A stretch of 5,166 nucleotides of DNA, from assembly GCA_016209245.1 (NCBI GenBank), contig JACQWN010000373.1, positions 1 to 5,166 on the forward strand. The letters run 5' to 3'. Below are positions 1 to 4,825 of the stretch, piece after piece. The first letter of the stretch is position 1. Each line of letters starts with the position of its first letter. The notes beneath the pieces are model-generated. The model ran no database searches. It saw only the letters and a list, made by a program, of their open reading frames with translations, and was not told the origin of the DNA. Position numbers and translations under genes: made by a program. This DNA is from Bacteroidia bacterium (GTDB lineage Bacteria; Bacteroidota; Bacteroidia; Bacteroidales; BM523).

Positions 1-178
1 AACTATCTTCTTCCAGTTCCATAATGTTTTTTGCATGCAAAATTAATTCTTTCAACTTTACTTCCGTTATTTCACCTTCAAAAACCGAATTCTGTATCCA
101 GTTAAGGTACCTGCGGCATAGCTTCAGCATTTTGCCGACCCGCTTTTCGTTGATGTCGTAAACAAGTATGACGTACAT
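1..178 (-). CDS. cas2: CRISPR-associated endoribonuclease Cas2, partial (N-terminal 59 residues)
   Basis: This is the start of Cas2, the small ferredoxin-fold protein that dimerises and bridges two Cas1 dimers during spacer integration. Reading leftward from the ATG at 178, the protein begins MYVILVYDINEKRVGKMLK and continues with CRRYLNWIQNSVFEGEIT. The first beta strand ends in Tyr7-Asp8, the conserved metal-binding aspartate position of the family, and the WIQNSVFEGE segment is the typical second-strand region. Only 59 codons are visible; complete Cas2 proteins are usually about 85 to 100 residues, so the last third lies beyond the left edge. The ATG directly abuts the cas1 TAG stop, so translation is probably coupled to cas1. 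No clear Shine-Dalgarno is seen. The family call is firm; nuclease activity cannot be judged. Confidence 0.95.
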   Translation of the reverse strand, partial: MYVILVYDINEKRVGKMLKLCRRYLNWIQNSVFEGEITEVKLKELILHAKNIMELEEDS

Positions 179-1183
179 CTACCACCACATTTTAAAAGGT
201 TTGTACTCTTCAATTTCAAGCAAATGCTTGGAAAGTTTATAACATTCCAGTTTTATTAAGTGTTTGTAACTTACATTTCTTTTCAGACTGCGGTGTTGTA
301 TAGTTTCATTCAACCGCTCTTCAAACGCTTGCACAAAAATTTTTTTTCCTCCGTCATTCAACAGGCATTTGTTGAGGTTTTTATCAAAATGTTTCTCCTG
401 AATCTCTTTTTTGTTTAATACTTTAAAAATAACCCTATCAATCAACAGAGGTTTGAATATTTCTGCAAGGTCCAGTGCAAGCGAATAACGTCTTTCTCCA
501 GGTGTATGTAAATAACTGATAGTAGGATTCAGTTGTGTCTGATGTATAGCACGTAAACACTGGGAATAACACATCATATTCCCAAACGAAATAAGTGCAT
601 TCACTTCATTCTGAGGCGGCTGTTTTGTCCGGTCTCCCATTTTGAAATCATTGATGATGCAGTCAAATGCACTGTAATATTGTATTCTTGCATTGCCCTC
701 AATCCCCATCAATGCTTCAATGTCGCTTTGCTCGTCTATCTTACTTCTGTAGTTTTCGATTTTCTCAATAACCGCTTCAATGTCTTTACCCCTGTTGTCA
801 TAATATTTCAGGTTTTTCAAAATATTAAACATTGCTCCCTCAACAAACTTCCGGGCTATTGCAATACGTTTCTTTTTATCATTATAATGAGCCGTCTGTG
901 CAAGCAGCATCCTCCCCGAAAGCAATGAATCGCGGGGCATAAACGAACCCGTATAGTTTTCGTAATAATCGAAAAAATGTACGGCAATATCATTTTTACC
1001 CAGAAAATTATAAAGAGCACTATTAGCATCGAGTGAACCGAAAATATAAATATCTTCAACTCCTTCAACAGGTATATATTTCGGCTGAAGCTCGTTTCTT
1101 TCACTATCCACAGGAACAAACTTAAGCGTATCGTCTTTTCGTGACAATCTGCCGGGATTAAAAAGGTAATATGTCTTTTTCAT
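179..1183 (-). CDS. cas1: CRISPR-associated integrase/endonuclease Cas1 (type I-B style)
   Basis: Cas1 is the metal-dependent integrase that joins new spacers to the leader end of the CRISPR array in a complex with Cas2. The 334-residue product has the normal full length. The N-terminal beta domain (about 1-80) starts MKKTYYLFNPGRLSRKDDTL, the opening typical of the I-B subfamily, followed by a helical catalytic domain. Expected catalytic residues are present: Glu162 in MGIEGNAR, His226 in SYLHTPGERR, and Asp238/Glu241 in DLAEIFKP. NEVNALISFGN (191-201) is the other conserved helix. The C-terminal part carries the YKHLIKLECYKL segment seen in this subfamily. The ATG at 1183 lies 17 bp after the cas4 stop, and the TAG stop abuts the cas2 ATG, so cas4-cas1-cas2 is one transcription unit. 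Nothing suggests damage. Subtype is inferred from sequence style and cas4 linkage. Confidence 0.97.
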   Translation of the reverse strand: MKKTYYLFNPGRLSRKDDTLKFVPVDSERNELQPKYIPVEGVEDIYIFGSLDANSALYNFLGKNDIAVHFFDYYENYTGSFMPRDSLLSGRMLLAQTAHYNDKKKRIAIARKFVEGAMFNILKNLKYYDNRGKDIEAVIEKIENYRSKIDEQSDIEALMGIEGNARIQYYSAFDCIINDFKMGDRTKQPPQNEVNALISFGNMMCYSQCLRAIHQTQLNPTISYLHTPGERRYSLALDLAEIFKPLLIDRVIFKVLNKKEIQEKHFDKNLNKCLLNDGGKKIFVQAFEERLNETIQHRSLKRNVSYKHLIKLECYKLSKHLLEIEEYKPFKMWW

Positions 1184-1200
1184 CTAATAAATAAACTTTT

Positions 1201-1704
1201 TCATATTTCACTGCTCCAGCAAAAATCAAAATAACTGCATTTCCTGCACAAACCCTGTTTTATAGCTTGAGGACATTCTTCCGATTGTATTATTTCTTCA
1301 ATATTCTTCTTTATTTGTTCTATTTCGTTTCTGTCCCTGTCGCTCAAAAAAATTTTATCGGTTTTGCGTAGTACAGGATACTCAAGTATTCCCGTAACGT
1401 CATTTATCCCGTTTTTTTCCAAAATATAAATATAATATTTTAACTGCCATTCGTGAGCTACTTCAACTTTATCGGATTTTTTTACTTCGTGGATAATTTT
1501 ATTCTTATGGTCGAAATAATCAATTTTTACTCCTTCTATTTCTATCTCCTGGTATTTTTCAGAACGTTGGGGATAGCTTGTTTCGTGAATAAGCTTACCT
1601 TCATATACCATGTCGCTGGTATGTTCCATTTGTATGCCGCTAGCAAAGAGCCAGAGCTTGCGCATACAAAGGAAATAGTAGTTAATATGGGTGCCGGTTA
1701 GCAT
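1201..1704 (-). CDS. cas4: CRISPR-associated exonuclease Cas4
   Basis: Cas4 is a RecB-family nuclease with an iron-sulfur cluster that trims prespacers and helps select those with a correct PAM before Cas1-Cas2 integrates them. The 167-residue product is the short I-B form. Visible motifs are Cys13 near the N-terminus (YYFLCMRKLW), His28, Asp62 in VKIDYFD, Glu73-Val-Lys75 in IIHEVKKS, and Gln87 with Tyr90/91 in the QLKYYIY helix. Together these make the RecB-like active site. The C-terminal cysteines Cys153, Cys156 and Cys162 (LCRKCSYFDFCW) should complete a 4Fe-4S site with Cys13; Cys144 is extra. The ATG at 1704 is the only good start: upstream the frame reaches a stop with no other ATG, GTG or TTG. 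No strong ribosome-binding site is visible. In I-B loci cas3 normally precedes cas4; here a broken gene does. Confidence 0.95.
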   Translation of the reverse strand: MLTGTHINYYFLCMRKLWLFASGIQMEHTSDMVYEGKLIHETSYPQRSEKYQEIEIEGVKIDYFDHKNKIIHEVKKSDKVEVAHEWQLKYYIYILEKNGINDVTGILEYPVLRKTDKIFLSDRDRNEIEQIKKNIEEIIQSEECPQAIKQGLCRKCSYFDFCWSSEI

Positions 1705-1863
1705 AATGAATGGATATACTTTTTTGGTGAAAATATTTGTTGTGTTGAATGTTTCTTAATTTTTGGGTTTTAGGTCATATTTATTAATAAAGTGCTGTAA
1801 TTTATCCTCCTTCAAATGAAGCCAAAAAAAATAATCAGGGGTGGTCATTGTACGAAAACCAAT
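1705..1863. other. Intergenic region upstream of cas4
   Basis: This is 159 bp of AT-rich sequence between the stop of the broken gene and the cas4 start. It must hold the promoter of cas4-cas1-cas2 if the adaptation genes are no longer transcribed from upstream effector genes. I see no convincing promoter, no strong hairpin-plus-T-run terminator and no coding remnant in it. Confidence 0.4.
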
Positions 1864-2423
1864 TTATATTCCCTGACAATTCTTTTTTATAAAATTTTCC
1901 ATTTCTGCAATATCTGCCGGGTTTTTCTGTTCTTTTTTCCAATCACTCAGTATCCTTTCAAAATTCTCACCGGAAGCGTCGGTAACCCAATCGGCAAATT
2001 CTGAAACTGCTTCTTTTTCGTATATGTATAGGCCTTTCAAAATGCCCATACAATACATTTTTGCAGCGTTAAACATGGATAGCTTATAGTATTTTTTAAG
2101 TTGTTCTTCAAAAGGTTCTAGCACTTCTTCAAACATTTCCCATGATCTATCGGCAGGATCAACATAACCGTACCGGCTTCCTCCTGAACTGTTATACAAA
2201 TCGTCAACATCAAGCATATCAAGTGCGCCAAATACTTCGGAAGCAACTTCTTCTATATCAACATTACTTATATACTCTTTGGCACAATATCAACATTACT
2301 TATATACTCTTTGGCAAGTTGCTCAATTTTGAGTTTATTTTGCTTATCCTGGGCAGCAAGGTTTTTCAGGATTAACAGTGCCTGATCTGGACTGATTTGG
2401 TCTAAAATATTAGTTTTTTTCAT
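1864..2423 (-). pseudogene. Uncharacterised helical protein, frame broken by a short tandem duplication
   Basis: An ATG at 2423 opens MKKTNILDQISPDQALLILK and continues to ...LAKEYISNVDI, then a 30-bp repeat (period 32 bp) shifts the frame and the product ends soon after at a TAA (V-P-K-S-I-stop). In the frame entered through the second copy the protein resumes as EYISNVDIEEVASEVFGALD and runs intact to the stop at 1864. Removing 32 bp restores one ORF of about 175 residues. The restored protein is mostly helical, with the motif SSGGSRYGYVDPADRSWEM and a second conserved-looking stretch, AAKMYCMGILKGLY. I do not know a named family. The YVDPADRSWE...EP style recalls helical segments seen in some SWIM zinc-finger proteins, but no SWIM cysteines are present. 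The 3' part (ATG at 2217) alone could give 117 residues. The stop of the next gene upstream lies 17 bp away, so the two were probably co-transcribed. Confidence 0.8.
2255..2316. repeat. Tandem 30-bp direct repeat, period 32 bp
   Basis: Bases 2255-2284 are identical to 2287-2316, with the dinucleotide CA between the copies. The insertion is therefore 32 bp, not a multiple of three, and causes the frameshift in the surrounding gene. The perfect identity of the copies suggests a recent event. Confidence 0.97.
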
Positions 2424-2440
2424 ATTTTAAAATTTTTTTA

Positions 2441-2659
2441 TTAAAAAAATGCCGGCTTATTATCAATGAATTCTAACGACTCTATGAGCGAATTTTCCTC
2501 AGCCAACTGAATCCACTGACCTGTATGCCTTTGCCAGTCAACCGAAAATTTTTTGTTTACAAACACGGTAATACGGGCGTATGGAAACTCTGCATATTTC
2601 CCGTCAATCAGGGGCTTGAGCCATTTCGCATCAGATGCTTTTTTTAAAGTTGCGGTCAA
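2441..2659 (-). CDS. Small uncharacterised protein or gene fragment with a TTG start
   Basis: The ORF gives 72 residues, ending SVDWQRHTGQWIQLAEENSLIESLEFIDNKPAFF. The start is a TTG at 2659. The frame is open only to a TAA at 2693-2695 and contains no ATG, and no ribosome-binding site is visible, so this may be the surviving 3' end of a larger gene rather than a complete one. The pattern ARITVFVNKKFSVDWQRHTGQW followed by a short helix and a terminal Phe-Phe is loosely like the C-terminal half of DUF3024 proteins (basic strand, W.R....W, then an acidic helix), but this is a weak visual resemblance. It lies 17 bp upstream of the broken gene at 1864-2423 and 94 bp downstream of the 185-residue gene, all on the same strand. 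No function is assigned. Confidence 0.5.
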   Translation of the reverse strand: MTATLKKASDAKWLKPLIDGKYAEFPYARITVFVNKKFSVDWQRHTGQWIQLAEENSLIESLEFIDNKPAFF

Positions 2660-2678
2660 TATTAATATACAAAATATT

Positions 2679-2710
2679 AGTGAACCAGTGAATTAGTGAA
2701 AAAGTAAAAA
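2679..2710. repeat. Short tandem octamer repeat, AGTGAANN x 4
   Basis: AGTGAA recurs at 2679, 2687 and 2695 with an exact 8-bp period, followed by a degenerate AGTAAA at 2703. The run lies in the noncoding gap between the TTG-start ORF and the 185-residue gene. Confidence 0.8.
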
Positions 2711-2753
2711 CAGTCATTTATTGAAAATTATTAAGTGAATAAATTGAGTTACA

Positions 2754-3311
2754 TTACAGAAAATCATTACCGCCAAGAATGGTAAAATCGTAATTTCCTT
2801 TCCCTACTATTTTATTAAGGGTAGCGAGTATATCATTTACATTATCATCCGGACCCTGAATAAACATTGGTTTTCCATTACAACCGAATTCAATTTTACT
2901 GATACCATCATCAACCAAATCGGGGTTGAGAATCATTTCTGAATTTTTAAAGCTTTTGTCGGGACCGAAACCTAATTTCCTGGAATAATTAATCGCTCCA
3001 TATATAAGGTTATGTAAATACACTATATCGGTTTTCTCCATTTTGCCCGAACTAGCAGAGAAAGAGTCAACTATAAATTTTTTAGTCTTAGCATCTATGT
3101 CGAAACTAAGCAAAGAACTTTTAAGTCCGAGGCAATATATATCAAGCAGATAGGCTGATAATATAAAGTTTCCGGAAGGCATTTGCTTAGTAACAATAAC
3201 GGTTACCATACCAATAGGTATAGCGGATTTATTCATATAACAATCACCGAAAGGCAACTCCCTGCCATTGGAAATAAGATATTCACTAACAGACATTTTT
3301 TGTTGAGGCAT
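2754..3311 (-). CDS. Conserved protein of unknown function, 185 residues
   Basis: This is a complete ORF from ATG 3311 to TAA 2754; a second in-frame ATG (Met6) is possible, and no strong ribosome-binding site is seen. The protein has no signal peptide or obvious membrane segment and is probably cytoplasmic. Stretches that look like family signatures are LPFGDCYMN (19-27), the hydrophobic strand YLLDIYCLGLK (54-64), HNLIYGAINYSRKLGFGPDKSF (100-121), IEFGCNGKPMFIQGPDDN (140-157) and GKGNYDF near the end. From memory, the combination of 'iYGAi.fa..lGF.P.kdF' with 'IeFG.dGKP...GP.Dn' recurs in widespread unnamed bacterial proteins, sometimes near or fused to SEC-C-type domains; I cannot name a Pfam entry. 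No catalytic triad or nucleic-acid-binding motif is evident. It is the best-preserved gene of the accessory block next to cas4, but a CRISPR role is not shown. Confidence 0.85.
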   Translation of the reverse strand: MPQQKMSVSEYLISNGRELPFGDCYMNKSAIPIGMVTVIVTKQMPSGNFILSAYLLDIYCLGLKSSLLSFDIDAKTKKFIVDSFSASSGKMEKTDIVYLHNLIYGAINYSRKLGFGPDKSFKNSEMILNPDLVDDGISKIEFGCNGKPMFIQGPDDNVNDILATLNKIVGKGNYDFTILGGNDFL

Positions 3312-3409
3312 AGTACAGTTTTTTAAATTATTACGCTATTTATTATAAATGTTTGACCATTTTGAAAATTGGAATTGGTTTTAAAAATCATAATTTGCGA
3401 ACCAATCAT

Positions 3410-3490
3410 TCAATATCCGTAAAGTTCGAGTTTGTCATTTGTTTTTACTCCTTTTAGCGCCTGCTTAATAATAGTTTCGGTAGCAGTCAT
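3410..3490 (-). pseudogene. Doubtful 26-codon ORF, possibly a truncated gene start
   Basis: An ATG at 3490 opens MTATETIIKQALKGVKTNDK and then LELYGY before a TGA. The composition looks like a real protein N-terminus (helix, then a strand) rather than random AT-rich translation, so it may be the remnant of a decayed gene. The next in-frame codon after the TGA is an ATG opening 28 more codons of low-complexity appearance. A chance ORF remains possible; no family is recognised. Confidence 0.25.
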
Positions 3491-3549
3491 AATTTTTAAT
3501 ATTATACTTTGGTTATCGATGCCCGGTTGTTTTTTGTATTTTTCTTATG

Positions 3550-3675
3550 ATATTTTGTGGTAACCTAAACCCCCATTTCAGTGGTCTATCTGACCATGAA
3601 TTATATTCATAATTCAGAGAAGTAAAAATACTAAAAAGATTGATATGTTACCATGAAATATAGATATTTTTTTTT
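3550..3675. mobile_element. MITE-like repeat, copy 1 (inverted ends)
   Basis: The left end, ATATTTTGTGGTAAC at 3550-3564, is matched in inverse orientation by GTTACCATGAAATATA at 3647-3662, with 13 of 15 positions pairing. Inside are two further small palindromes: TGGTC/GACCA at 3582-3596 and TGAATTAT/ATAATTCA at 3597-3616. A second copy lies at 4350-4475 in the same orientation; the last 51 bp (3624-3674 versus 4425-4475) agree at 49 positions, while the left half is more diverged. There is no coding capacity, so any movement would depend on a transposase elsewhere. I cannot identify a clear target-site duplication, so the mobile-element label is an inference. Confidence 0.6.
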
Positions 3676-3721
3676 GATATTGTAACGGAGCCGGTATAAA
3701 ATTCCGGATGCTGGATATGTT

Positions 3722-3776
3722 ATAATTTGTGGTAAGATTCCATAAGCAAAATGACGGTAAGATTACCACGAAATGT
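3722..3776. repeat. Short inverted repeat sharing the MITE-like end motif
   Basis: TTTGTGGTAA at 3726-3735 is mirrored by TTACCACGAAA at 3763-3773, with one extra base. The flanking GGTAAGATT is also directly repeated (3731-3739 and 3756-3764). The core GTGGTAA matches the ends of the longer element just upstream, so this may be a very short, internally deleted relative or a related protein-binding site. Confidence 0.5.
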
Positions 3777-3821
3777 AATAAACATATAGTGTAATTTCAA
3801 TTTTAAAAACCTCTATATTGA

Positions 3822-4043
3822 TTATGAAGCTAATTGATAAATTATTGGTTTATAAACAGGTTCGGGTATTTTTTTTCCTTCGGTTTTTGCAGTCTCTAAC
3901 CATAATTCTTTAGCAATCAGTACTTCATGTAAAGCATTTTCGGGGGTTTTGCCAAATGCCGAACAGTGTTTTAAATCAGGAATATCAGCAATATAACCGT
4001 CATCATCAACACTATAAAAAATATTAATATGATAATCTTTCAT
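3822..4043 (-). CDS. hicB: HicB-family antitoxin, short form
   Basis: HicB neutralises the HicA mRNA interferase by binding it. The 73-residue product starts MKDYHINIFYSVDDDGYIAD and contains IPDLKHCSAFGKTPENALHEV, the signature of the partial RNase H-like fold of HicB, followed by the helix LIAKELWLETAKTEGK and the end IPEPVYKPIIYQ. Full-length HicB proteins often carry a C-terminal helix-turn-helix or ribbon-helix-helix DNA-binding domain; here the protein ends at the RNase H-like domain, so direct autoregulation by this protein is doubtful. The start ATG at 4043 follows the hicA stop by 2 bp and is preceded by a clear GGAGG (4051-4055) seven bases upstream, inside the hicA 3' end. That is stronger than any other ribosome-binding site in this window and would favour abundant antitoxin. 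Confidence 0.95.
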   Translation of the reverse strand: MKDYHINIFYSVDDDGYIADIPDLKHCSAFGKTPENALHEVLIAKELWLETAKTEGKKIPEPVYKPIIYQLAS

Positions 4044-4045
4044 TT

Positions 4046-4294
4046 TTATTCCTCCAATTTTAAATTGTGTTTTTCAATAAGTTCTAAAAACTGTTTAATT
4101 TGATATGATTTAACCTGTCCATCAACATTTTGAAGATTTACTAATTCCATAACATCTTTATGTTTGAATATTTGATGACTTCCCCGAGTCCGAGATAATT
4201 CAAATTTATATCCCTCAATTAAATTAACAAAATCAGTAAATGCAATGTTTTTTGAACCTGATAATATTTTTGCTAATATTTTTTCTCGTTTCAT
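4046..4294 (-). CDS. hicA: HicA-family mRNA interferase toxin
   Basis: HicA toxins have a double-stranded-RNA-binding fold and cleave mRNA, independently of the ribosome in studied cases, causing growth arrest unless HicB is bound. The 82-residue product contains the family core GYKFELSRTRGSHQIFKH, with the catalytic histidine at His40 in Gly-Ser-His, followed by the strands MELVNLQN and VKSYQIKQFLELIE. The N-terminus is about 15 residues longer than the most compact HicA proteins, but the ATG at 4294 is the natural start. hicA comes first and hicB second, the usual order. The toxin looks intact, with its catalytic residue present. It is flanked on both sides by copies of the MITE-like repeat, and the downstream-lying copy 2 sits about 55 bp upstream of its start. 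Confidence 0.95.
   Translation of the reverse strand: MKREKILAKILSGSKNIAFTDFVNLIEGYKFELSRTRGSHQIFKHKDVMELVNLQNVDGQVKSYQIKQFLELIEKHNLKLEE
4051..4055 (-). promoter_or_regulatory. Strong Shine-Dalgarno for hicB
   Basis: On the minus strand this reads GGAGG, seven bases before the hicB ATG and overlapping the last codons of hicA. It is a near-ideal ribosome-binding site in a window where other starts lack one. Confidence 0.8.
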
Positions 4295-4349
4295 GCTAAT
4301 TCACAATTTTTTTAAAGATAATTACAATATTTTTGTTCCATAAAGCATT

Positions 4350-4475
4350 ATATTTTGTGACAACTTGAACCCCTATTTTAATCGGCTTATCTTACCCTGA
4401 ATTATATTATTTTTTTGTGGAAGCAAAAATACTAAAAAGGTTGATATGTTACCATGAAATATAAATATTTTTTTT
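4350..4475. mobile_element. MITE-like repeat, copy 2 (inverted ends)
   Basis: Same orientation as copy 1. The left end, ATATTTTGTGACAAC (4350-4364), and right end, GTTACCATGAAATATA (4448-4463), are partly inverted repeats. The internal palindromes of copy 1 are not preserved here. On the minus strand the element contains TATTTTTG (4424-4431), which fits the Bacteroidota -7 consensus TAnnTTTG and points toward hicA, but I see no TTG at the expected -33 distance. A promoter is therefore only a possibility. Confidence 0.6.
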
Positions 4476-4576
4476 ATAATATTTTGTTTTTTAATACCCA
4501 AGTAAAGATAAAATTATAATTTAATTCTGCGGGTCGAGGGTTATAAATAGATACTTTATTTCTCATGACATTTTTT

Positions 4577-4774
4577 TTACATTTTTTCAAAAGCGCCGCA
4601 ATGAAAATCTTTATCATTACGTTGATCATACCTGTTCAGACTGCAAAGAATATTTTCTTCCCAATCGTCATTATGATATGACTTACAGATGGTACACAGC
4701 GCAGGAACGGTCATTAAATCAGGATTTATTTTGTTGCCGTCGTCATCATAAATTCCATTTATTTCTTCGTGCAT
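4577..4774 (-). CDS. Small four-cysteine protein of unknown function
   Basis: This is a 65-residue ORF from ATG 4774 to TAA 4577; no other start is available in frame before an upstream TGA. The sequence begins with IYDDDGNKINPDLMTVPALC and carries Cys27-x2-Cys30, then Cys44 in ILCSLNRYDQ, and Cys59 near the end (FHCGAF). The spacing C-x2-C-x13-C-x14-C could bind one zinc ion. The pattern 'P.LC..C...C.LNR.DQ...F.C.A.' resembles small hypothetical proteins that I recall being common in Bacteroidota, usually without known function. It follows the gene at the right edge by 51 bp on the same strand and could be read from the same transcript. No toxin, antitoxin or anti-CRISPR similarity is evident. 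Confidence 0.8.
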   Translation of the reverse strand: MHEEINGIYDDDGNKINPDLMTVPALCTICKSYHNDDWEENILCSLNRYDQRNDKDFHCGAFEKM

Positions 4775-4825
4775 GGTTTGTGAATTTTTATTGATGTACC
4801 CATGTTGATTTTTTCATAATAATAT

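Larger units (their letters stand above)
3312..3821. other. 510-bp gene-poor region between hicB and the 185-residue gene
   Basis: It holds one MITE-like repeat copy (3550-3675), a shorter related inverted repeat (3722-3776) and a doubtful 26-codon ORF (3410-3490). A CCGG pair around 3691-3707 could form a small hairpin. No RNA gene or clear promoter was recognised. The density of repeats suggests repeated insertion or decay. Confidence 0.6.

Noticed and set aside
680..928. Plus-strand 82-codon ORF
   Set aside because: It lies wholly antisense to cas1 and its hydrophobic, Phe-rich translation is a shadow of the cas1 frame.
856..1119. Minus-strand 87-codon ORF in another frame of cas1
   Set aside because: It overlaps well-conserved Cas1 coding sequence and has low-complexity hydrophobic content.
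1453..1701. Plus-strand 82-codon ORF
   Set aside because: Antisense shadow of cas4, rich in Phe and Tyr, with no recognisable domain.
1816..2375. Plus-strand ORFs at 1816-2004 and 2142-2375
   Set aside because: They oppose the restored reading frame of the broken gene, and their translations do not look like proteins.
2625..2717. Minus-strand ORF starting MTVFTFSLIHWFTN
   Set aside because: Much of it is just translation of the octamer repeat, and it is out of frame with the neighbouring ORF.
3412..3450. Ten-codon minus-strand ORF (MTNSNFTDIE) preceded by AGGAG
   Set aside because: Despite the Shine-Dalgarno-like sequence it is too short to support, and it overlaps the 26-codon ORF in another frame.
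3691..3707. CCGG...CCGG hairpin as a terminator
   Set aside because: The stem is only four base pairs and no T-run follows on either strand at the right distance.
4424..4431. Bacteroidota-type promoter driving hicA from inside repeat copy 2
   Set aside because: The -7-like TATTTTTG is present, but there is no TTG at the proper -33 spacing and copy 1 changes the last base of the box, so I did not list it as a promoter.
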